The position numbers and the translations under genes are program-made. Positions 56,342 to 64,000 of a DNA stretch of 64,000 nucleotides are shown one piece after another (within the stretch, counting starts at the first letter, position 1; the number at the start of each line of letters is the position of its first letter). Where the stretch lies: positions 58,076,096-58,140,095 of the forward strand of contig OX365944.1 of the NCBI GenBank assembly GCA_947247005.1, in the 5' to 3' direction. Below the pieces are notes generated by a model. The model worked only from the letters and a program-made list of their open reading frames with translations, ran no database searches and was not told where the DNA came from. The DNA is from Spisula solida (taxonomy: Eukaryota > Mollusca > Bivalvia > Venerida > Mactridae).

Positions 56342-57160
56342 AAGCGCTGTAGCGTAGTGGATACTAACACTTCCTACAAGTTTCAATTTTATTCTGAGTT
56401 GTAGGTGGATCCCCACAATTTAATTGGTTTTTTTTATTACAAGTATCCATGTTATAAAGTATTTTACTATACTACTGCTGAATCGATACCTCAAATGATA
56501 ATTTTTTATGTTTCAGTGAATATACACGTATAATATAATTGTATGATTATTGTACGGTAGATAAAAAAATAATTGAATTGATACAACTTGCTGGATAAAA
56601 TGAAACATAACGCACAATAAATCTACATTAACCTACTAAGTGTCTCTTTTTATCATATTACTTACAAATGCAAAATAAGGTACTTGTAAAAAATATATAA
56701 AAAAAGAACTTTAAAATGTATGTAACTTGGATGGGCGTCGAACCAGTGGCGATATTGAACAAAATCTCTGATATAATTTAGTGACATGATTCCCCACTCG
56801 ACTAACGAGACGATATAAAAACAAGTATTATACTATTGATTGAAGGTATCTTCTATAATATAAAACATAAGCCCCCTATCCTTTTGAATGGGATAGCAAA
56901 TAGCTCAGTCAGTAAAGCGCAAGGACCGGTCGCAACAAAGGTATGTTTTCATTATGCGGGAGTTCGAATCCAACTCATCACTTTTCTAAAATAATTACTT
57001 ATGTTTATTTAGTTTATTTTTTCATTTTTTGTTTGATATTTTCTATATAGACTTTGTAATTTAAAAGTGTTGAGAAAAAAAAAAAAGAAATATGATAAAA
57101 TTAGACAATCAATGGATTTGAACCTGCGTACAAAAATAGCTTAACTGGTAAATCGTCTAT
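56342..57160. repeat. Cluster of four tRNA-like modules in two convergent pairs
   Basis: Modules: 56342-56416 (+, GTAGCGTAGTGGATACTAAC with GTAGGTGGATCCCC), 56728-56814 (-, GGTTCGACGCCCATCC), 56893-56980 (+, TAGCTCAGTCAGTAAAGCGC with GAGTTCGAATCC) and 57105-57160 (-, GGTTCAAATCC). None closes an acceptor stem. The last two match, in reverse orientation, the two modules inside 31397-32322. Confidence 0.5.
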
Positions 57161-59340
57161 AGAATGTAACATCTAGAATGTTTCGAAGGTTGAAGGTCTG
57201 ATAGGTGCTGATAACCAACTGTAACTTAACTTACTAGTAAATGTACACAAAGTGTCATTTATTGCAATGAATTGAATCTTTGATGATTTCAGTTACATGT
57301 TAGCTTGCAAATGTCAAAATTAAAAAAATAGAACACATCTTTGCCTAAAATCTTCATATTGCAAGTTTAATATTATCACTAACAATCTGCATGACAAAAT
57401 TTTATCAGGTATAGTAAATAATTTTATCACATAATCACACTTATATGGATGAGGGAGGGCATTTGTTCAAGTTCAAGTATAGTTGAACACAGATAACATT
57501 ACTCAGTTTCAAAACGCAGTGGAAATGTTTGTACAATTAGTTTGACATGGAGTTTTCATGCAGACAAAGCATGTTAATATTGTGTTAAGTTATTTCAGAC
57601 CTGACTTTGCTATGAAATATAAGAATCAAAATTTCAGGGTACTGTTTTATGAAAGCACTTACGGAAATTATTCAAAATACTTGAACAAATACACATTAGG
57701 AACATATGTGGTTTGAAGGAATGCATTTACTGAAACATCATTAATATTACAGAGCCCCCTTCTACAATTTTCAACTGTTTTAAAAATAGGGTTTAAAGTT
57801 GAGTGTAAATTTAAAATTATCCTAAGGGCTTGGATAAAACAGTACCTAAATGACCAATGATATGATCAAGTTATGGTTGTAAAAACATTGCACATATTTG
57901 CATAATCCAATGGATTCACTTATAAATATTGGCAGAGTTATCTCTGCTTTGACATAAGCTCAATTGACCAAATGCCATACTGTGTTTTTAGGTAGATTTT
58001 GGGGCAGAAAAAAATCGCCCCTTCCCCTATCCAAAAAATAAGTTTTATTCCCCTATTTTGAAAAAAAATCCCCCTGAAAGAATTTACTTTTGGTTGTAAA
58101 ACATTGAAAGTATTTCACATCTTCGTATTTAAATTATATTAATCCAATTTATTTGTTTGATAACCTCAGCAAATACATGATAGGGAGCATTTGTCGGTCA
58201 ATTGCGAATACTTAGTAGGCCCAAGGCTGATCAGATTTGGACAATAACTGAAAAAATATGCGATAAAAGAGTTATGATTCTTGGGCACTGCACTTCCTCT
58301 AAATGAGGTTTAAAATTAATATGTGAAATAATTTTGAGGTATAATCGGGACAAAAATATGTCGGTCAGACTTACTGACGATACTAGATAGACTGATCTAT
58401 TCTTATAACTGATTGTATATAACCATAATGCAAATAGTGCACTCTTTGAGACGATCTATAAACATCTAATAAGATAGCATTCATACAATGCAATCCAAGG
58501 ACAAATATCATGCTAATGATATCATGCTCTTTTTATGGAAGGACAAAAGATGAACCAGTATGGGGACATTGAAGGAGTCACATACTAAAGTGTTAGTAAA
58601 CATATTACACCAGCTTTTTTAACACAAAGGTGATACATGTAAACAGCAGCTTTAGTGTCACATTTCATGATTTAGCCCACTGCAAAGTGAATACAACTTC
58701 ACTGTCAACCAATCAGAGAGCTAATAAACACGGCCTACCTCGTGTCCCACTACTATAGTCACAGTGTTTAAACAAGTCAATTTCCAGTTAATGCAATAAG
58801 TCATACACATTGAATTGTGTAGGCCTCCAATAAGTCATACAGTGACTGAAAATCACAGATGCTTTTGCTCGCAACAAGTTGTACACACTGAATTGTATAG
58901 TATCCCAAAAAGTCATACAGTGATTAGGTTTATACGCTGTGGTAGTTCATGTGATTCAATGTTCAGACATTGGTCACTTCTTTTAATATCATGGAACTCA
59001 TGTGTAAGGCCGGGCTTACTAACTGAAGGTGCTTGATATCATTTTGGTAATAATACAAATGTTAAGTAGTCTCGTTTATCTGTTTCTTAGAGATTTAATG
59101 TTTATAATATAATCTTAATTAATAAAATCTACTAGACTAAAACTAACTAGATCTTTTACTGATCTGAGGCTTTAAATACACTCTCTGTTTATTACAACAA
59201 ACTCAAAATACATGAACAAATAATTAATATTTACAAAATCCTACAGATCAAGTAAAATTGACAGGACAGGATATACTTCCTTTCTATCGATGCATGTCTA
59301 TTAAGTATGCAAGATTATGTTACTAATTTCATTTTTAGAA
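57161..59340. other. Intron/5' flank of ACSL, no recognised gene
   Basis: AT-rich sequence. A possible minus-strand donor (GAG/GTAGGC) at about 58738 could end an alternative ACSL 5' non-coding exon. Nothing else is supported. Confidence 0.35.
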
Positions 59341-59366
59341 GAAGAAAATTTACTTCCAGTCTGGTG

Positions 59367-59456
59367 ATGTCACACGCTATGTCACACGCTATGTCACACG
59401 CTATGTCACACGCTATGTCACACGCTATGTCACAAGCGATGTCACACGCTATGTCA
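59367..59456. repeat. 12-bp tandem repeat ATGTCACACGCT, about seven copies
   Basis: Near-perfect head-to-tail copies; one copy reads ATGTCACAAGCG. Confidence 0.95.
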
Positions 59457-59479
59457 GTTATTTTGTTTGATTAATTTTA

Positions 59480-59800
59480 CTCTTTTTTTAGGGCCAAACA
59501 CAGGCACTTTCACAGGCCTCAGTACAGAGCCCTGTGGGATACCCGATGTCACAAGTTTCCATTCAGATTGTGTCACATTTATCACAACTCTCTGACGTTG
59601 ATCACTTAAAAAGTTTTTGATCCCCTGAATTATTTCATCGGAAAGCCATATGCCTGTAACTTTAACATAAGTCTCTGGTGAGGTACAGTGTCAAAAGATT
59701 TTTGGTTTCAAGATAAACCGTGCCTGTTTGAACGCTGTCATCAAAATTTTTCACCAAATCATCAAAAACGTCCATGAGTTGAAGCACACAGATACTGGAC
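59480..59800 (-). mobile_element. Degenerate LINE reverse transcriptase fragment
   Basis: On the - strand, in shifting frames, it encodes SFDTVPHQRLMLKLQAYGF and then SDQRQRVVINVTQSEWKLVT and SGIPQGSVL. These are RT motifs of CR1/RTE-like LINEs. Frameshifts and lack of flanks show it is a dead remnant. It differs from the element at 45.7-48.5 kb. Confidence 0.8.
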
Positions 59801-59989
59801 TGCTTCTATCTTACACTTTCATGTTTTTCTTTACCTGCACCATTGTTAGACAGATAAGCTGTCTCCTAGTGGCTGCTTTTATATTCTGACGGTCCAGCCA
59901 CTGAGGCAGAGACGAACATGACCAAAACACGGTTGGAGTTTCCACACAGACAAATTGCGCACTTTCAGCTCTTAAAAAATGTATAAAAA

Positions 59990-60535
59990 CGTCTAACCAC
60001 CATGAAATATATATTTCTCGAATATCGGGTCGTGTTTAACTCACTATGCAATTTCCCCGCCTATATTTGGTGTCCTTCGATCAAGTACACATTACTCTTC
60101 ACGATGATGATAATGACAGAAACTAATCCTGCCTCCACAATTTGCAAGAAAGTTGGCAATTTTCAACTCAAAACACACCATGCACATAATCTTATGACGA
60201 TGGTTTCCCATCTGATCAATACAAAAGTCGCGCGTTGAACGTTGGAACCAGATATTTAAATAAATCATTCGGAATACCTCCTTTGGGTCCAACGTTCAAC
60301 ACGCAATATGGTTCATATGTATCAAGCTGGGAACCACAGTTCAAATTGTCAAATGATTATGTGCGCAGCGGAAAATGAGTTGACAATTGCAAACTTTCTC
60401 GCATATTTTGAAGACAGGAACGCCGATCGAGTATTGTCAGCATAGTCATCATCAAGATAAATTTTTTATTGACCGAAGGACACCAGAACTATACGAGAAA
60501 GTTGCAGAACGAGTTTTACACAATCAATTTTTTTA
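59990..60535. repeat. Long imperfect palindrome, arms ~240 bp
   Basis: Inner arms GCGCGTTGAACGTTGGAACC and GGGTCCAACGTTCAACACGC lie around 60230-60304. Outer matches include GGTGTCCTTCGATCAA (left) with TTGACCGAAGGACACC (right), and GCACATAATC with GATTATGTGC. The arms have diverged, so this is an old foldback element or inverted duplication. Confidence 0.75.
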
Positions 60536-61043
60536 GGTTGGTGTGCGAGAAAGTTCAGCAAAAAATTTTAGAATTACGTAGATTTTTGTAATTATATCCA
60601 ATACCTCCAACAAATGTTTGTGTGATTACTGAATAGGTCTTGATATATAATAAATGAAAAAAAAAATCCAGGCATGTAGCAGGAGGGGGGCGTGGTCTAG
60701 ACCCCAAGTGTATATGTGGCTTGTAGTTAAACTTATATCTTACAGGCTATTCATGTATGGATTGGGTCAAAATAGTTTGACTACACCGTTGCATAATGGT
60801 CAAGCTTGACAGTATGAAGTAATATATTGATGTGTTCACAGTGATACAAGGAGACCAGCAAAAAATCCCCCAAATTTATTTGTTTAAATTATCTGACCTT
60901 GACCTGGGAAACGTCGCGAAAATATGTGACAAACAACTAATATAATCACAGATAGCGTATCAAAATTACGACACGACTTTACGTGTATATAGAATAGTAA
61001 TATATTTTCAATATTAAAAGACAAAGGTACACAGACAACTTAC

Positions 61044-61110
61044 ACTCACGAGATTCAGAATAATGTAAAATCCGAGACAAAAACGTCAAGGAAGCCGGAT
61101 CGCTCACAAC
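61044..61110 (-). other. ACSL: Candidate non-coding first exon of ACSL
   Basis: Exon 1a has an acceptor upstream of its ATG, so a further 5' exon must exist. On the - strand a strong donor-like sequence (GAGT/GTAAGTTG) occurs at 61043, preceded by GC-richer sequence (AGCGATCCGGCTTCC). This would place its start about 200 bp from CRYM and imply a shared promoter. The exon start at 61110 is a guess. Confidence 0.3.
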
Positions 61111-61324
61111 AAAAAATTTTTTTTAATCCATAGCAAGTTTCAACAACGTATTTTATATATTTTTTAATGAGTTTGAAAAACAAGGTGTTGTAGGAAATTA
61201 TTTCCTGTTTTTAATGTAATATCCCAAATAAATAGAAAAGGGTGGGATATTATATTTCCGCGTTATAAGCTGTTGTAGGAATCTAAAAATAGTTCTCACG
61301 TGACTACATCAACACCACAACAAA
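61111..61324. promoter_or_regulatory. Putative bidirectional promoter region (ACSL / CRYM)
   Basis: Interval between the candidate ACSL first exon and the CRYM start codon. It contains a CACGTG E-box (61297-61302) and an inverted pair TAATATCCCA / TGGGATATTA (about 61219-61254). No TATA box is obvious. Inference from gene arrangement. Confidence 0.3.
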
Positions 61325-61473
61325 ATGGAGAAGATTATTTCAGCTGAGCAAGTGAAAAATGTGTTGCAATATGACAAACTCATTGAGGTCATGCAACAAT
61401 CGCTGGTTATGTATTCAAAGAACAGTGTTGTTCAACCAGTGCGGACAGTTTTACCTGTGAAAAAAGAAGGCGG
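61325..61473 (+). CDS. CRYM: CRYM exon 1
   Basis: 49 codons plus 2 nt; donor GG/GTATGT. The start context is CAAAATGG, good for animal initiation. It ends within the KKEGG turn. Confidence 0.88.
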
Positions 61474-63333
61474 GTATGTTTAATCTGCAGTTCATTTTTC
61501 CACGAGATCTCTGACTGTTTCTAAATTCTGAGTGGACACCATGAGCCCATTGTGTAACTAAACCATTACCGAGCGCTATGTTAGGAAACTGCTTGCTTAA
61601 AAAAAGCGCTAAGTAGCAGACAACGCGCAAAGCTTGTATGCTACTCGAGTTGCATAAGAAAGCACTCGATAGAAGTTACCTCGCAAAGTATACATGTGCT
61701 GAGAAACAGTACATACATGTATGTTATTAGGGAGCACAGGTACATGAAGGGTGTTGTTGCTTAGTAAAGCGCTTCTAAAAAGGCGCCGTAATAAGGCAAT
61801 GGGTTCCATATGACCATGATTAGATGATGGTTCTATGACTTTTATACCTGGAGCATGTTTCTTAATCGAACAGCTACAACTAAAAAGCACTTTCCTGTGG
61901 CTATGCAACAATACACTACAATACAATATTTATTTTATGTCGAATACATGTACAACAAGGAAACTTTAGCTATGTATAGCTATTGTCCGAGATTTTTAAC
62001 AAAGTATAAAATTAACAAACATAATTATAAATTTACATATAAACAGAGGTTAAGACATTTAAGGTAGAAAAAATATATATATATGTTTATACATTAAAAA
62101 TATTTTAAAATAGATACTCATTGAACATAGACTAAGAAGGACACTACCAGTGGTGATCTAGAGGTAGCGCACATAAACAGCAGAAAGATAGATATATCAT
62201 ACTCACGCTGTGGCTGTCATTAGCACCAACTGTGACTGGCGACTCAACGAGTGCATTCCATGGGGGTAAATGTACAGTTGGCTGAACACATGCATCGCTA
62301 AAAGTGGACTTTAAATTGGGTACTCTTCTAACACCAGTTGAAAATAGGATGTATTATGAATTTATGATACCTGAGCAGAGTTTTCTGTATTGACCAATAA
62401 CCAAAGGAAAATATTGTTTGAAATTGTGTTAAGTTTGGTTGTTGTTTTTTTAAAAAAAAACGGTCCTGGCCAAATCAGTTGAATTTTCCAGCCAATCTGT
62501 TATTGATATTTAAAAATAATAAAAGCCTGCTTGTGGCTGACGGGCAGACTGTCCTGTAATTTTTCTGTACTCTAAATTCAATCAGTGTTCATCTGATCAT
62601 CTTCAAACTTAGCAACACTGTTTATGGGCATGATATCTTGGTCAAGTACTGTTGTTATCAAAAATTGTCAAAGGCCTTCCTGGATTATGGCCCTTGAATT
62701 ACGAAATAATGAGAAATTAGCCTGGTGCAGATAGATTCTAGCTGATCATCTTCAAACATATGGTAACTATGTTTATTGGCATAATACCTAAGCCAAGTTT
62801 GATTATCAGCCAAATCCCTTCAGACCTTTCATGATTATGGCCTTTGATGTACAAAACAAAATCGGAAATAAGTCTTTGTTGGTTTCTTATGCACACGTTT
62901 ATTGGGCATAATATCTCGGCCATGTTAAATAAACGGCCAAATTGGCAAAGGCCTTCCTTGATTTTTAATTACAAGTTCTAAGAAATTGAGAAATGAACCT
63001 TGACTCCTATTAAAATTAATCTATTCCTCCACCAACTTTCTGACAATGAATGTTTATTAGCTTTTATTTCACAATCAATGCGTTTTATTATCATTTGTTG
63101 TAGCTCAGATGTGTGTATTTTGTGGCAGTTTGGCACTATTGTTGATTATCATGTTGTTTGATTTATTTAATGCAGATTTTTTGGAGTAATGCCCTCAGTT
63201 TGTGAAGATGCGGAAATCCTTGGTGTTAAACTTGTTACGTTTTTCCCTAACAACTCACAGAGGTATGGTGTTACAACACACAATGCTGTCATTGTTATGT
63301 TTGAAACAAAAACAGGAATTCCTAAAGCAGTAG
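61325..63333 (+). CDS. CRYM: Mu-crystallin / ketimine reductase, first two coding exons (partial)
   Basis: Exon 1 61325-61473 and exon 2 63176-63333 join in phase through a Gly codon. The protein belongs to the ornithine cyclodeaminase/mu-crystallin family. These cytosolic NAD(P)H-dependent enzymes reduce cyclic ketimines; the vertebrate member also binds thyroid hormone. Visible: MEKIISAEQVKNVLQYDKLI, the conserved QPVRTVLPVKKEGGFFGVMP split by the intron, then GVKLVTFFPNNSQRYGV and THNAVIVMFETKTGIPKA. These match the vertebrate QPVRTVVPV..GYLGVMP..TKLVTFY.. pattern. The NAD(P)-binding Rossmann part and the rest must lie right of the window. ATG 61325 is chosen because family homology begins within a few residues of it. 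Confidence 0.9.
61565..61850. repeat. AGCGCT-rich dispersed repeat, second copy, in CRYM intron 1
   Basis: It shares AAAAAAGCGCTAAGTAG..GCTTGTATGCTACTCG..AAAGCACTCGATAG with 40450-40835, and contains AGTAAAGCGCTTCTAAAAAG. Confidence 0.6.
62565..62990. repeat. Dispersed repeat with three degenerate internal units, CRYM intron 1
   Basis: Units contain CTGATCATCTTCAAAC(T/A)TA, GTTTAT(T/G)GGCATAATA and GGCCTTCCTGGATTATGGCC. No coding capacity. Confidence 0.65.
63176..63333 (+). CDS. CRYM: CRYM exon 2
   Basis: Acceptor TTTAATGCAG ends at 63175. The donor is taken as TAG/GTAACT after 63333; an alternative GCA/GTAGGT three nucleotides earlier cannot be excluded. It encodes FFGVMPSVCEDAEILGVKLV through ETKTGIPKAV. 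Confidence 0.85.
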
Positions 63334-64000
63334 GTAACTTGATTCATTGTACAGTTTATGGTAGTACTACTGTAGTTGCCCAAGTATTGCACACAGCTGT
63401 GTATAAGAATTTGGACACTGATAATAAATGGAAGAAAATTCACAGAAAGTCAGATTCTCTATGATATGACATAAAGAATGCATCCATGTTTTGTATATCA
63501 TTCTGGGTTTATCAAAGTGTAGGCTGTACTTGGAAGATTACAGTACAATTGCTGTATGTTCATTGGTGTACCAGTGTGTAATACTCTCTATGGGACAAAG
63601 ACAAAGTACATTATCACAACTCAAAATTACAAAAAACTCAATTTATTTGGTTTTATTTTCTGTTGTTTAATAATAGACACCTAAAATTGAATAATTATTT
63701 ACATGAGGTGTTTGTAATATGTGAATAATCTGTTTCCTGACCATGCATAATATTAATGTATTTATTTCCCTTAATATGAATATGTAAAGTCAGTGACATG
63801 AATAAAGTTAATGTGACTGTTAAAATAGTGTATGCTGTTGCATTATATTAATTTATTTAATTTGATACAACTTCTTGTTTTGGTCATACTGTAGTCTGCT
63901 ATCATCACCCTGTAAATGGTTTTCTGTTTGTTGTATTTAGATTAGAATAAACAAACCTCATTAAAGACAGGGTCCTCAATCCACCAAATCAGCTGAATTT
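63334..64000 (+). other. CRYM intron 2 (to window edge), no recognised feature
   Basis: AT-rich sequence after the exon 2 donor. No third CRYM exon is visible before the edge. Confidence 0.6.

Noticed and set aside
56893..56980. Functional tRNA gene
   Set aside because: A and B boxes are present but the acceptor and anticodon stems do not pair; best read as a tRNA-derived module.

Overview
The window is a stretch of AT-rich eukaryotic (animal) genome with long introns, short exons bounded by GT/AG splice sites, and many dispersed and tandem repeats. It most likely comes from a bivalve mollusc. I infer this from several partial copies of a dispersed repeat family that starts with an AGCTCACCTG-type end, continues with a TCCGTCGTCCG stretch and has a body built from 'AGGTCA'-rich units of about 150 bp. 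That pattern is familiar from bivalve genomes; no database search was possible.

Three conserved protein-coding genes are recognised by translating exons and matching splice phases. (1) 582-9309, + strand: the last three coding exons of a heparan sulfate N-deacetylase/N-sulfotransferase (NDST). (2) 16921-55131, - strand: a complete long-chain acyl-CoA synthetase (ACSL, 1/5/6 type) in 20 coding exons totalling 679 codons plus stop, with every exon junction in phase. A second first exon at 41343-41411 would replace the membrane anchor with an N-myristoylation-like start. (3) 61325 to beyond the right edge, + strand: the first two coding exons of a mu-crystallin/ketimine reductase (CRYM), head-to-head with ACSL. 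A C2H2 zinc-finger gene (5038-5801, - strand) lies inside the last NDST intron.

The rest is repeats. Tandem arrays: 23 bp at 14.1-14.7 kb, 40 bp at 17.06-17.5 kb, 32 bp at 19.07-19.5 kb, 24 bp at 22.2-22.4 kb, 78 bp at 28.6-29.8 kb, 24 bp at 38.4-38.7 kb, 35 bp at 39.3-39.9 kb, 24 bp at 44.2-45.7 kb, 37 bp at 50.5-52.7 kb, 24 bp at 52.7-53.3 kb and 12 bp at 59.4 kb. Mobile elements: a frameshifted, 5'-truncated LINE inserted inside the 24-bp array at 45.7-48.5 kb, a LINE RT remnant at 59.5 kb, a hAT-type MITE with a clear 8-bp target duplication, a TTAA-flanked MITE, a TA-flanked composite element, several foldback elements and several tRNA-derived SINEs.

The most unusual observation is that three ACSL exons (5, 18 and 20) have a tandem array directly at their 3' splice site. 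In each the repeat unit is made of the intron tail, the acceptor AG and the first bases of the exon. At exon 5 the unit is 78 bp (26 codons), giving a run of about 16 near-identical candidate acceptors, several in frame with the real exon. Other items worth testing are the alternative myristoylatable ACSL N-terminus, elements carrying two convergent tRNA-like modules, and the LINE insertion whose simple-repeat tail resembles its satellite target.
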